DNA of 64,000 nucleotides from Lachnospiraceae bacterium (GTDB lineage Bacteria; Bacillota; Clostridia; Lachnospirales; Lachnospiraceae). The DNA is taken from assembly GCA_015056945.1 (NCBI GenBank), contig SVFH01000001.1:62001-126000 (forward strand), given 5' to 3'. The position numbers and the translations under genes were made by a program. Position 1 is the first letter of the stretch. Each line of letters starts with the position of its first letter. The notes beneath the pieces are model-generated. The model ran no database searches and was not told where the DNA came from. It saw nothing but the letters and a program-made list of their open reading frames with translations. Below are positions 44,083 to 52,993 of this stretch, in pieces.

Positions 44083-44730
44083 ATGAGCGATAAAGAAATC
44101 TCACAGGCAGTGATTATCCGCTTGCCGAGATATTTCAGATACTTAGGTGAATTAATAGATGAAGGCTATGAACGTATTTCCTCGAAAGAACTGAGTGAGC
44201 GTATGCATATTACGGCATCTCAGGTACGCCAGGACTTGAATCTGTTTGGCGGTTTCGGTCAACAGGGATACGGGTATAACGTCAAGGAACTTCACGAAGA
44301 AATCGGCAAAATTCTCGGGCTTGATCGGAAGCATAATTTGATTATAATAGGTGCAGGTAACTTAGGACAAGCACTTGCAAATTATATGAATTTTGAAAAA
44401 AGAGGATTTCTCATCAAGGGAATATTCGATCAATATCCGGAGCGATGTAATGTGAATGTCCGCGGTTTGCAAATTCATTCCATGAATGAGCTTGAAACTT
44501 TTATCGCAGATAATGCAATCGATATTGCAGTATTAACAATTCCCAAAAGTGCGGCATTGGAAACCTCCAAAAGACTTGTTGCATGCGGTATTGGAGCAAT
44601 TTGGAATTTTGCCCATGTTGACTTGGATGTTCCTGAAAATGTTGTTGTTGAAAATGTTCATTTGTCTGATAGTTTAATGAAATTATCGTATCGTTTTCAT
44701 TGTATGAAAGAACAAAATGAGGATTTATAG
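44083..44730 (+). CDS. rex: Redox-sensing transcriptional repressor Rex
   Basis: A 215-aa homodimeric repressor that leaves its DNA sites when NADH rises. The N-terminal winged helix (about 5-80) contains RYFRYLGELID, ASQVRQDLNLFGGFGQQGYGY, the diagnostic Rex recognition segment; the Rossmann domain has IIGAGNLGQALANY (about 88-101) for NADH, and the C-terminal swapped helix ends in SLMKLSYRFHC. TGGAGG before the ATG. In anaerobes Rex controls fermentation and NADH-recycling genes. It is followed after 22 bases by a coiled-coil protein and then the NAD(P)HX repair gene, so NAD homeostasis genes appear grouped. Confidence 0.97.
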   Translation: MSDKEISQAVIIRLPRYFRYLGELIDEGYERISSKELSERMHITASQVRQDLNLFGGFGQQGYGYNVKELHEEIGKILGLDRKHNLIIIGAGNLGQALANYMNFEKRGFLIKGIFDQYPERCNVNVRGLQIHSMNELETFIADNAIDIAVLTIPKSAALETSKRLVACGIGAIWNFAHVDLDVPENVVVENVHLSDSLMKLSYRFHCMKEQNEDL

Positions 44731-44752
44731 TGAATGATATAAGGGGCAGTGT

Positions 44753-45355
44753 ATGGAACAGAAAGAAAATTCCTTTGTTTCGGCAATAACCGGTAAAAAA
44801 TTACCAATTTTAACACTGGACCACAAGTGGCATCAGTTGTTTACACAGGTTAATGTGACGCCTGAAATCAAGGCGGGAGAAGAAAAGCTTAATACCTTGT
44901 TAAAAAGACAAGGGAAAATTAACACCGAAACAAAAGAAATTAAAAAAATCAAATCAAGACTTATGGATGAGATTGTTTCAATGATGGATGAACAGGATTC
45001 TCCTGCTACTATTAAAAAATCCGAAGAAAACAAGCGACTTATCGAGGAATGTAACGAGAAACTCGAAGCGTATTCAGATGAAATGCTTGATTTGCCAAGA
45101 GAAATCGATCAGGCGAACAAAGAATTAATGCTTGCAACGATGGAAATATGTTATCGCGATATCAAATCTAATGCAGCTGAGCTTGAGGAAATAACACAAT
45201 GGATTAACAATATGAGGGTTGAACTCAAGAAAAATGTTGTACGCAAAGAAGAAATGCAACGAAGAAATAATGATTTGTATGTTTATATGCATGATATCTT
45301 TGGTGCGGATGTAATTGAGCTCTTTGATATGAAATTCAAAAAGGATGAAAAGTAA
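44753..45355 (+). CDS. Coiled-coil protein of unknown function
   Basis: A 200-aa soluble, strongly charged protein made almost entirely of heptad-like helices (KAGEEKLNTLLKRQGKINTE, LPREIDQANKELMLATMEI). No signal peptide, membrane helix or known domain was recognised. It sits between rex and nnr; its end (45353-45355) lies just before the chosen nnr start, so all three are probably one transcript. Because it is compact and conserved in form it may be a structural or regulatory adaptor; the function is unknown. Confidence 0.7.
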   Translation: MEQKENSFVSAITGKKLPILTLDHKWHQLFTQVNVTPEIKAGEEKLNTLLKRQGKINTETKEIKKIKSRLMDEIVSMMDEQDSPATIKKSEENKRLIEECNEKLEAYSDEMLDLPREIDQANKELMLATMEICYRDIKSNAAELEEITQWINNMRVELKKNVVRKEEMQRRNNDLYVYMHDIFGADVIELFDMKFKKDEK

Positions 45356-45356
45356 T

Positions 45357-46859
45357 ATGTATGTGTTAACAGCTTCTCAAATGCAGTCAGTAGATGATTA
45401 TACAATAAATACTCTTGGTATTTCTCAAGAGGTTTTAATGGAAAAGGCTGCATTATGCAGTGTAGAAGAAATTGTGAAAATGAAACCGAAACGCGTTTTG
45501 TGCGTTTGCGGGAACGGTAATAATGGTGGTGATGGGATAGCTGTTGCGCGTATTCTTTTTATGCAAGGGATACAAGCAGCAGTTTATCTGTGTTTTGAGC
45601 CGTCATTGTGTAAGGAAAGTGTACAATATCAACTTTCTGTATTTCATAAAATCGGCGGCGAACTTGTAACCGAAATTGACTTTTCGAAATATGATATTAT
45701 TGTAGATGCGATTTTTGGAATTGGATTAAATCGCATTGTTTCGGGAAGTTATGCCGAATTAATCGCAGAAATTAATTCGGCCCGGGATAATTTGGGATTG
45801 AAAGTAATTTCTCTTGATATTCCTTCGGGCATACATGCTGATACGGGATGTGTTATGGATGTGGCTGTGTCGGCTGATGTTACGGTGACATTTTGTTATG
45901 CGAAAAGGGGACATTTGCTATATCCCGGCAGAACACATTGCGGGATTCTTAAGATCAAAGATGCCGGAATGTATATTTCGTTTTCGCCTCTTAAATACGA
46001 TAATATCGGTTTTTCTTATTTTGATAAAAGCGAATGTGTATTGCAGAAGTTATCAAGTACTTCACATAAAGGAAATGCAGGCAGAATTTTAATAATCGCG
46101 GGAAGCACCGATATGTCAGGAGCCTGCTATTTAGCGGCCTGTTCGGCATTTCGTATGGGAAGCGGGCTCGTTGATGTATATACGGTTTCTGAAAATCTTG
46201 AAATCCTAAAAACAATGTTGCCCGAGGCGATTTATCATAACCGCTCCGCGGATTCTGATTTTGTACGTCTTTCTCAATTGATGGAGCAGGCGGATTGTGT
46301 TGTATTAGGCCCCGGTCTTTCCGTAAATGAAAACACGAACAAATTGGTATCCTATGTTTTAGAACATTGCAATAAAAAACTTATTATTGATGCGGATGCG
46401 ATTAACTGTATTGCGCAAAATCCTGTTTTACTATACAATCATACAAGTAAATGCAAAGAGAAGGTTGTGTTAACACCGCATCCGAAGGAGTTATCAAGAT
46501 TTCTTTCTGTTCCGGTTAGTGAAATATTGAAAGATTATGCCGAAATATCTGTGAAAACCGCAAAGGAATACGGTATTATTATTGTTGCAAAAGGTGCTTC
46601 AACCATAGTAACAGACGGTGATTCTTTTTATATTAATACCTCCGGTAACGAGGGAATGGCTACGGCCGGAAGCGGTGATGTTTTAACCGGAATGATTGCT
46701 TCAATTGCAGCAAGAGAATCCTCTCTTTTTGAATCTGCCTGTAAAGGTGTATATTTACACGGGCTATGCGGTGATTACAGTGCCAAACGTATTGGTAAAG
46801 CATCCTTGATGGCGCGTGATTTACTTGACGGAATTATATATTTGAATAAAAACGATTGA
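45357..46859 (+). CDS. nnr: Bifunctional NAD(P)H-hydrate repair enzyme (epimerase/ADP-dependent dehydratase)
   Basis: A 500-aa fusion. The N-terminal YjeF_N domain (about 1-210) carries VCGNGNNGGDGIAVAR and the catalytic Asp in IIVDAIFGIGLNR and epimerises damaged NADHX/NADPHX. The C-terminal ribokinase-like dehydratase domain (about 225-500) has KGNAGRILIIAGS, LTPHPKELSRF and NEGMATAGSGDVLTGMI and restores NAD(P)H using ADP. The ATG 45357 is used; an earlier in-frame ATG at 45345 leaves no room for a ribosome site. Its TGA (46857-46859) overlaps the extended frame of alr. Linkage to rex fits an NAD(H) theme; the nnr-alr order is frequent in Firmicutes. Confidence 0.93.
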   Translation: MYVLTASQMQSVDDYTINTLGISQEVLMEKAALCSVEEIVKMKPKRVLCVCGNGNNGGDGIAVARILFMQGIQAAVYLCFEPSLCKESVQYQLSVFHKIGGELVTEIDFSKYDIIVDAIFGIGLNRIVSGSYAELIAEINSARDNLGLKVISLDIPSGIHADTGCVMDVAVSADVTVTFCYAKRGHLLYPGRTHCGILKIKDAGMYISFSPLKYDNIGFSYFDKSECVLQKLSSTSHKGNAGRILIIAGSTDMSGACYLAACSAFRMGSGLVDVYTVSENLEILKTMLPEAIYHNRSADSDFVRLSQLMEQADCVVLGPGLSVNENTNKLVSYVLEHCNKKLIIDADAINCIAQNPVLLYNHTSKCKEKVVLTPHPKELSRFLSVPVSEILKDYAEISVKTAKEYGIIIVAKGASTIVTDGDSFYINTSGNEGMATAGSGDVLTGMIASIAARESSLFESACKGVYLHGLCGDYSAKRIGKASLMARDLLDGIIYLNKND

Positions 46860-46891
46860 TGTTCCAAGAATATCTCAGACGGAGGTTTGAC

Positions 46892-48067
46892 GTGAATTGT
46901 TATGACAGAGTTTGTGCATCCGTAGATTTGGATGCAATTTCTTCAAATGTACAATCTTTATATGATAATATGAAACATCCCTGCAAGCTTCTGGCAGTTG
47001 TTAAATCAGACGGATATGGTCATGGTGCATTGCCGATAGCAAGAAAACTTGAAAAGATGGATTGCGTCGGCGGATTTGCAACGGCAACAGCAGAAGAAGC
47101 TTTAATCTTACGAAGATGTGGGATTTTGAAACCGATTATGATTCTCGGATATACATTTCCTTATGCTTATCAGGAGTTAATTGAAGAAGAGATTGAACTG
47201 ACTGTTTTTCGCGAAGATACGCTCGAAACATTATCAGAGCTTGCAGAAAAACTGAATAAAAAAGTCAAAGTTCATGTAAAGCTTGATACCGGAATGAATC
47301 GAATCGGAATTACGCCGGATGATTATGGAAAATCATTTGTTGCTAAAATTCTTTCGGATTCCAACTTCATTTTAAACGGTATCTTTACGCATATGGCTAC
47401 TGCAGATGAAACTGATAAAACCAAGGCATATAAACAGGTCTTGGCGTTTGAAACTTTTGTGAATCAGATTGAAAAAGAATACAATATGTGTGTTCCTTAT
47501 AAACATTGTTTTAACAGTGCAGGTATAATGGATATGGATTCAACTGTTGCAAATATTGCAAGAATCGGCATTTCAATGTACGGAATCATGCCGTCAGATG
47601 AGATGCTTTCAACTCAAATCAAACTTAAACCTGCATTGTCGCTGAGAAGCCATGTTGTTTTTTGCAAAGATGTTCCGGAAGGGAAAGAAATCAGTTACGG
47701 CGGAACTTTTGTAACAGACCGAATGACCAGAGTTGCTACAATTCCTGTTGGTTACGGAGATGGGTATCCCCGCGGTTTATCCGGTTGCGGTTATGTTCTG
47801 ATTCATGGCCAAAAAGCCCCGATACTCGGTCGCGTTTGTATGGATCAGTTTATGGTGGATGTAAGTGGCATCAATGTAAAAGAAGGAGACGAAGTGACAC
47901 TTATCGGTTCTGACGGAGACGAAATAATCACAGTAGAAGCACTTTGTGATTTGTATAACGGTTTCCGTTATGAAATGATTTGTGATATCGGCAAACGTGT
48001 GCCGAAAGAATATATCGAAAACGGAATTGTTGTATATACCAAAGACTACCATGATGATTTAAAATAA
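46892..48067 (+). CDS. alr: Alanine racemase
   Basis: A 391-aa PLP enzyme (EC 5.1.1.1) making D-alanine for peptidoglycan. The PLP lysine lies in LLAVVKSDGYGHGA, the barrel motif HVKLDTGMNRIG follows, and the catalytic tyrosine is in EISYGGTFVT; the C-terminal beta domain has LGRVCMDQFMVDVS. An earlier in-frame TTG/ATG (46856/46859) has no ribosome site, whereas GGAGG ends seven bases before GTG 46892, which also gives the usual Alr N-terminus; GTG is therefore chosen. It is followed after 90 bases by a MazF-type toxin gene, the Bacillus-like alr-toxin order, but with no antitoxin in between. Confidence 0.95.
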   Translation: MNCYDRVCASVDLDAISSNVQSLYDNMKHPCKLLAVVKSDGYGHGALPIARKLEKMDCVGGFATATAEEALILRRCGILKPIMILGYTFPYAYQELIEEEIELTVFREDTLETLSELAEKLNKKVKVHVKLDTGMNRIGITPDDYGKSFVAKILSDSNFILNGIFTHMATADETDKTKAYKQVLAFETFVNQIEKEYNMCVPYKHCFNSAGIMDMDSTVANIARIGISMYGIMPSDEMLSTQIKLKPALSLRSHVVFCKDVPEGKEISYGGTFVTDRMTRVATIPVGYGDGYPRGLSGCGYVLIHGQKAPILGRVCMDQFMVDVSGINVKEGDEVTLIGSDGDEIITVEALCDLYNGFRYEMICDIGKRVPKEYIENGIVVYTKDYHDDLK

Positions 48068-48157
48068 TTCCTTTTCGCAAAAAGTACCTTGTTTTTGAAT
48101 ACAACCTGACAAAATGGTAATTCTATTTGTAAAGAAAAATGAAATGAAGGTGTATGC

Positions 48158-48499
48158 ATGAGACGAGGAGATATATATTATGCGGATTTAAGACCTGTTA
48201 TCGGCTCTGAGCAAGGAGGAGTCAGACCTGTTTTAATTATTCAGAATGATATCGGAAATAAATACAGCCCAACTATAATTTGCGCTGCAATTACAAGTAA
48301 AATGAACAAGGCTAAGCTTCCTACGCATATAGAAATTCAGGCTTCAAAATATAAAATGGTCAAAGATTCCGTTATTTTACTTGAACAGCTAAGAACCATT
48401 GACAAGAAAAGGCTCCATGATCAGATTTGTCATTTGGACGAAGATATTATGGAAGAAGTGAACCGTGCTTTAAAAATCAGTCTTGAACTGCATACATAG
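48158..48499 (+). CDS. MazF/PemK-type mRNA endoribonuclease (NdoA/EndoA family)
   Basis: A 113-aa toxin-family protein with the SH3-like barrel signatures [21 protein letters not shown] and [11 protein letters not shown], followed by ICAAITSK and [12 protein letters not shown]. All are close to Bacillus NdoA, which cuts UACAU. The conserved Arg, Ser and Thr active-site residues are kept, so it should be active. In Bacillus the antitoxin (NdoAI, CopG type) is encoded directly upstream between alr and ndoA; here the 90-base gap has no such frame. The short start region has GAAGGTG as ribosome site. Neutralisation could come from an antitoxin encoded elsewhere. Confidence 0.93.
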   Translation: MRRGDIYYADLRPVIGSEQGGVRPVLIIQNDIGNKYSPTIICAAITSKMNKAKLPTHIEIQASKYKMVKDSVILLEQLRTIDKKRLHDQICHLDEDIMEEVNRALKISLELHT

Positions 48500-48539
48500 A
48501 TTTAAGACTGTAAAGTACGAAAGAAAGGAAGAAACAAAT

Positions 48540-49892
48540 ATGAATCACACGCTAATCGGCATTTATTTAGTAGGATTTTTAATCCTTATGCTGATTAATA
48601 TGTTTTTTTACATGTTTTTAACACTTTTGCATGAAATCAGTGCAAATGACATTGATAAAAACGAAGACAAATTAAAGGAAAAGGTAATCAAACGCTTGCG
48701 ATATGTGGAAGAACACAAGACAAGCTGTGAGAATCGTGCTCTTATCGCAATATACATAATGACTTTTGTGGGAGGCAGTTTGTTTTTACATGCAACCTAT
48801 GCATTGTATTGTGAATATATTGCATGTGTTGCAGAAGTGATTTTAAAACAGATTACAATGCCTGAATATGTGATGGCGATTGGATGTTCGTTGTTGTATA
48901 TTTTGATTTTATGTTTATTTTTTATATTATTGCTTGCTTTCTTTGTTTTGATTCCAAGGCGTCTTGCCGTAAGAATGCAATTTCTTTCCAAAGCAAATTT
49001 TATTTCTTTTGTTATGGGAATTTCCGCTGTTTTACGACCGATTACTTTTATTACCAATAAGCTTGCAAAAGGAATATTGTATTTATTCGGGATCAAAAAG
49101 CATCCGGAAGAAAATGATGTTACGGAAGAAGAAATCATTTCGATGGTTAATGAAGGACATGAACAAGGTGTTCTAGAAGCCAGCGAAGCGGAAATGATTC
49201 ATAATATTTTTGAATATGCTGACAAGGAAGCGCAGGATATTATGACGAAACGCAATCATATTATTGCGATAGATGCCAATATGCCGCTTTCGGAAGCAAT
49301 TGAGTTTATGATTCATGAGAATAACAGCAGATTCCCTATTTATGAAGAAAATCTTGATAATATTGTAGGTATTGTGAATCTGAAAGATGCGATACGCTTT
49401 TCAGCAGTGTCTAAAAAGGCAAGAGGGTGTATGAAAAACTATCCCGGTATTATCAGAAAAGCAGAATTTGTACCGGAAACCAAAAATATTGATGATCTTT
49501 TTAAACAAATGCAGTCACAGAAACTGCAAATGGTAATTGTCCTGGATGAATACGGACAAACTTCCGGTCTTGTTGCAATGGAAGATATTCTTGAAGAAAT
49601 TGTCGGTAACATTCTGGATGAATACGATGTTGAAGAAGAATATATCGAAGAACGTTCCGATAATGTGTATGAAATAGATGGATTAACACCGCTTTCAGAA
49701 GTGGAAGACGAACTCGGAATCGAATTTGATACAGAAGAGTTTGACACTTTAAACGGATTTATGATTTCTAAGCTTGAACATATTCCGGGTGAAAATGAAA
49801 TTTTTGTTCTTGATTACAAAGGCTATGTTTTTGAGATTTTGGAAGTGGAAAACCGAATCATCAAAACGGTACTTGTAACAAAGAGTAAATAA
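48540..49892 (+). CDS. CBS-pair / CorC-HlyC domain membrane protein (DUF21 family)
   Basis: A 450-aa protein: an N-terminal DUF21-type membrane domain with about four helices (8-32, 68-95, 105-145, 155-185), a CBS pair (about 215-340; EAQDIMTKRNHI, NSRFPIYEENLDNIVGI, VIVLDEYGQTSGLVAMED) and a C-terminal CorC/HlyC transporter-associated domain (about 365-445). Relatives are implicated in Mg2+/Co2+ transport or its control, although often labelled hemolysins. ATG 48540 is used because AGAAAGGAAGA precedes it; the frame extends upstream to 48483 within mazF. The polar second half is cytoplasmic and probably binds adenosyl nucleotides. Confidence 0.9.
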   Translation: MNHTLIGIYLVGFLILMLINMFFYMFLTLLHEISANDIDKNEDKLKEKVIKRLRYVEEHKTSCENRALIAIYIMTFVGGSLFLHATYALYCEYIACVAEVILKQITMPEYVMAIGCSLLYILILCLFFILLLAFFVLIPRRLAVRMQFLSKANFISFVMGISAVLRPITFITNKLAKGILYLFGIKKHPEENDVTEEEIISMVNEGHEQGVLEASEAEMIHNIFEYADKEAQDIMTKRNHIIAIDANMPLSEAIEFMIHENNSRFPIYEENLDNIVGIVNLKDAIRFSAVSKKARGCMKNYPGIIRKAEFVPETKNIDDLFKQMQSQKLQMVIVLDEYGQTSGLVAMEDILEEIVGNILDEYDVEEEYIEERSDNVYEIDGLTPLSEVEDELGIEFDTEEFDTLNGFMISKLEHIPGENEIFVLDYKGYVFEILEVENRIIKTVLVTKSK

Positions 49893-49934
49893 TGATAAAA
49901 TAAATAAGTTAAAGATATTACATAGGAGGCATTT

Positions 49935-50675
49935 ATGTCAGGACATTCTAAATTTGCAAATATTAAACACAAAAAAGAAAAAAACGATGCTGCAAAGGGT
50001 AAAATTTTCACTATTATCGGTCGTGAAATCGCAGTTGCGGTTAAAGAAGGCGGACCCGATCCGGCAAATAACTATAAACTTGCTACCGTTATTGCGAAGG
50101 CAAAAGCCAATAATATGCCGAATGATACTATTGAAAGAGGAATCAAAAAGGCTTCCGGTGAAGACGGAAATGTTACATATGAGCATGTGACTTATGAAGG
50201 TTATGGACCTAATGGTATTGCAATCATTGTAGAGGCTCTTACTGATAACAAAAACAGAACCGCTGCAAATGTAAGAAGTGCTTTTACCAAAGGAAACGGA
50301 AGTATCGGTACCCAGGGTTGTGTATCCTTTATGTTCGATGAAAAGGGTCAGATTATTATCGACAAAGAAGAATGTGAAATGGATGCAGATACACTCATGA
50401 TGCTTGCTCTTGATATGGGAGCTGAAGATTTTACGGAAGAAGATGACAGCTATGAAATTCTCACAGCACCTGATGCTGAGGTGTTTTCAACCGTTACCAA
50501 AGGGTTGAATGATGAAGGCATTAGTTTTGTTAGTGCAGAAATTACCATGATTCCTCAGAATTATGTTTCCCTTACAGAAGAGACCGCAGTAAAGAATCTG
50601 CAAAAAACACTTGACCTGTTGGATGACGATGATGATGTTCAGAATGTTTATACCAACTGGGAAGAGGGAGAATAA
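49935..50675 (+). CDS. yebC: YebC/PmpR family protein
   Basis: A 246-aa cytoplasmic protein with the family opening [39 protein letters not shown] and [21 protein letters not shown]. Proteins of this family were annotated as DNA-binding regulators; more recent work links YebC-type proteins to translation of difficult sequences such as polyproline. AGGAGGC precedes the ATG. It is followed after 23 bases by a Cys/Met enzyme gene. Confidence 0.96.
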   Translation: MSGHSKFANIKHKKEKNDAAKGKIFTIIGREIAVAVKEGGPDPANNYKLATVIAKAKANNMPNDTIERGIKKASGEDGNVTYEHVTYEGYGPNGIAIIVEALTDNKNRTAANVRSAFTKGNGSIGTQGCVSFMFDEKGQIIIDKEECEMDADTLMMLALDMGAEDFTEEDDSYEILTAPDAEVFSTVTKGLNDEGISFVSAEITMIPQNYVSLTEETAVKNLQKTLDLLDDDDDVQNVYTNWEEGE

Positions 50676-50698
50676 TCAGCAAAAAGGAGATAAACAGA

Positions 50699-51967
50699 AT
50701 GAATAAAGAAACAACATGTGTACAGGGCGGATGGAAGCCTTCTAAGGGAGAGGCCAGAGTGCTTCCGATTTATCAGAGTACTACTTTTAAGTATGACACC
50801 TCTGATCAGATGGGAAGATTGTTTGATTTAGAGGACAGCGGATATTTTTATACACGTCTTCAGAATCCCACAAATGATTTTGTTGCGCAAAAAATTTGCG
50901 AGCTTGAGGGTGGCGTTGCAGCAATGCTTACTTCTTCAGGACAGGCAGCAAACTTTTATGCTGTTTTCAATATTTGTGAAGCAGGAGATCATATGATTAT
51001 TTCTTCTGCACTTTATGGCGGTACATTTAATTTATTAACTGCTACAACCGCTAAGATGGGAATTGAAACAACGGTTGTGGATCCTGATATTTCTGCAGAA
51101 GATTTACAGAAGGAAATCAGAACGAACACGAAATTGATACTTGCTGAATCTATTTCTAATCCTTCTCTTGTTGTTTTGGATTTTGATAAATTTGTTTCTG
51201 TTGCTCATGCGAATGGAATTCCTGTTATTGTTGATAATACGTTCCCGACACCGATTAACTGTCGTCCTTTCGAATATGGTGTAGATATTGTTACACATTC
51301 TACCACCAAATATATGGATGGACATGCAGTTGCCGTAGGAGGTGCAATTGTAGATTCCGGTAATTTTGACTGGATGGCACATGCAGATAAATTCCCCGGA
51401 CTTTGTACTCCGGATGAAACTTATCACGGTATTACTTATGCAGAGAAATTCGGCAAAGGAGCTTTTATTACCAAAGCTACTGCTCAGTTGATGAGAGATC
51501 TTGGTTCTATTCAGTCTCCGCAAAATGCATTTTTGTTGAATATCGGTCTTGAAACTTTACATCTTCGTATGAAGCAGCATTGCGATAATGCTTTGAAGGT
51601 TGCTACATGGTTAAAGAATAACGATAAAATTGCGTGGGTAAATTATCCCGGTCTTGAAGGTGACAAATACTATGAGCGCGCACGTAAATATATGCCGAAT
51701 GGTACATGTGGTGTTGTAACATTTGGGTTAAAAGGCGGAAGAGATGCAAGTATTCGTTTCATGGATCAATTGAAGATGATTGCTATCGTAACACATGTTG
51801 CTGATGCAAGATCCTGCGTATTGCATCCTGCCAGCCATACGCATCGTCAGATGAGCGATGAACAGTTACTGGCAGCCGGTGTACAACCTGACTTGATTCG
51901 TTTTTCTATTGGTATAGAAAATGCAGATGATATAATTGCTGATTTGGAACAGGCTTTAAATCACTAG
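50699..51967 (+). CDS. metY: O-acetylhomoserine sulfhydrylase-type PLP enzyme
   Basis: A 422-aa PLP enzyme of the Cys/Met metabolism family. The PLP lysine lies in DIVTHSTTKYMDGH, PLP contacts are in TSSGQAANFYAVFN and IVDNTFPTP, and the C-terminus has HVADARSCVLHPASHTH. The length (about 420-430) and this C-terminus fit O-acetylhomoserine aminocarboxypropyltransferase (EC 2.5.1.49), which makes homocysteine or methionine from O-acetylhomoserine and a sulfur donor; cystathionine-type activities are possible. AAAAGGAGA precedes the ATG. No SAM riboswitch is seen, the gap to yebC being only 23 bases. Confidence 0.88.
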   Translation: MNKETTCVQGGWKPSKGEARVLPIYQSTTFKYDTSDQMGRLFDLEDSGYFYTRLQNPTNDFVAQKICELEGGVAAMLTSSGQAANFYAVFNICEAGDHMIISSALYGGTFNLLTATTAKMGIETTVVDPDISAEDLQKEIRTNTKLILAESISNPSLVVLDFDKFVSVAHANGIPVIVDNTFPTPINCRPFEYGVDIVTHSTTKYMDGHAVAVGGAIVDSGNFDWMAHADKFPGLCTPDETYHGITYAEKFGKGAFITKATAQLMRDLGSIQSPQNAFLLNIGLETLHLRMKQHCDNALKVATWLKNNDKIAWVNYPGLEGDKYYERARKYMPNGTCGVVTFGLKGGRDASIRFMDQLKMIAIVTHVADARSCVLHPASHTHRQMSDEQLLAAGVQPDLIRFSIGIENADDIIADLEQALNH

Positions 51968-51990
51968 AATTTGAAAGAGGTTATTTTCCC

Positions 51991-52956
51991 ATGAAGAGAC
52001 TTGCTATTGTTGTTCCCTGTTACAACGAAGAAGAGATGTTGCAATTTACTTCTGTTGAGTTGCAGAAAGAAATGAACCGTCTGATACAATTGAATAAAAT
52101 TACCAAAGACAGCTTTATTCTTTTTGTTGATGACGGAAGCAAGGATCGTACATGGGAATTGATTTCTGCTGAACATGAAAAGAATCCTGTTAATGTTTTT
52201 GGATTGAAATTGGCCGGAAATGTCGGACATCAGTATGCTTTAACTGCAGGTTTACTGACTGCTATGCAATGTTGTGATGTAACTATATCAATTGATGCTG
52301 ATTTGCAGGATGATATTGGTGTGTTCGAAGAAATGCTTGATAAATATCATGCAGGAGCAGATATCGTTTACGGTGTCAGAAACAACCGCAAAAAAGATAC
52401 TTTTTTCAAGCGTACAACCGCGCAAGGCTTTTATAAAGTAATGGAAATTATGGGCGTGAAAACTGTTTATAATCATGCGGATTTTCGCCTTATGTCCCAA
52501 AGAGCAGTGAAACATTTTGCTGAATTTAAAGAAAGTAATTTATATATCAGAGGTATGATTCCGCTGATTGGATATCGTACGGAATGTGTTTACTATGAGA
52601 GAAAAGAGCGCATTGCCGGAACTTCTAAATATCCTTTGAAAAAAATGCTTGCATTAGCGATTGAAGGAATTACTTCTTTTAGTGTTAAACCGATAAGTCT
52701 TATTACCATAATGGGATTTATCATAGTGTTTTTCAGTTTTTGTGCCTTGATTTATGTTCTGGCCTCATTCTTTTTCGGTAATGTTGAGCCGGGATGGGCT
52801 TCACTTATGCTTTCGCTTTGGTTTTTGGGTGGTGTACAGTTGATTTCCGTAGGCTTAATCGGACAATATATCGGTAAAATATATATCGAAGTGAAACATC
52901 GTCCGAGATATAATATAGAAACATTTCTTACAAATGAAAATGAAGCTTTAAAATAA
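51991..52956 (+). CDS. Family 2 glycosyltransferase, polyprenyl-phosphate sugar synthase type
   Basis: A 321-aa inner-membrane enzyme. The cytoplasmic GT-A domain (1-225) has AIVVPCYNEEEML, FVDDGSKDRTW and the metal-binding ISIDADLQDD, and two transmembrane helices lie at about 228-262 and 266-295. Such DPM1/GtrB-like enzymes move glucose or another sugar from a nucleotide donor to undecaprenyl phosphate. The following gene encodes a large multi-pass membrane protein that could use the lipid-linked sugar, so the pair may glycosylate an envelope polymer or protein. Confidence 0.93.
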   Translation: MKRLAIVVPCYNEEEMLQFTSVELQKEMNRLIQLNKITKDSFILFVDDGSKDRTWELISAEHEKNPVNVFGLKLAGNVGHQYALTAGLLTAMQCCDVTISIDADLQDDIGVFEEMLDKYHAGADIVYGVRNNRKKDTFFKRTTAQGFYKVMEIMGVKTVYNHADFRLMSQRAVKHFAEFKESNLYIRGMIPLIGYRTECVYYERKERIAGTSKYPLKKMLALAIEGITSFSVKPISLITIMGFIIVFFSFCALIYVLASFFFGNVEPGWASLMLSLWFLGGVQLISVGLIGQYIGKIYIEVKHRPRYNIETFLTNENEALK

Positions 52957-52993
52957 AAGCGTTTTGGGTTACTAACTAAGAAAGGGTATACTG

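Noticed and set aside
48068-48157. Possible antitoxin gene before the MazF-type toxin
   Set aside because: Only 90 bases, no open frame of useful length with a start and ribosome site.
50676-50698. SAM riboswitch or T-box before the O-acetylhomoserine enzyme
   Set aside because: The gap is 23 bases, too short for either element.
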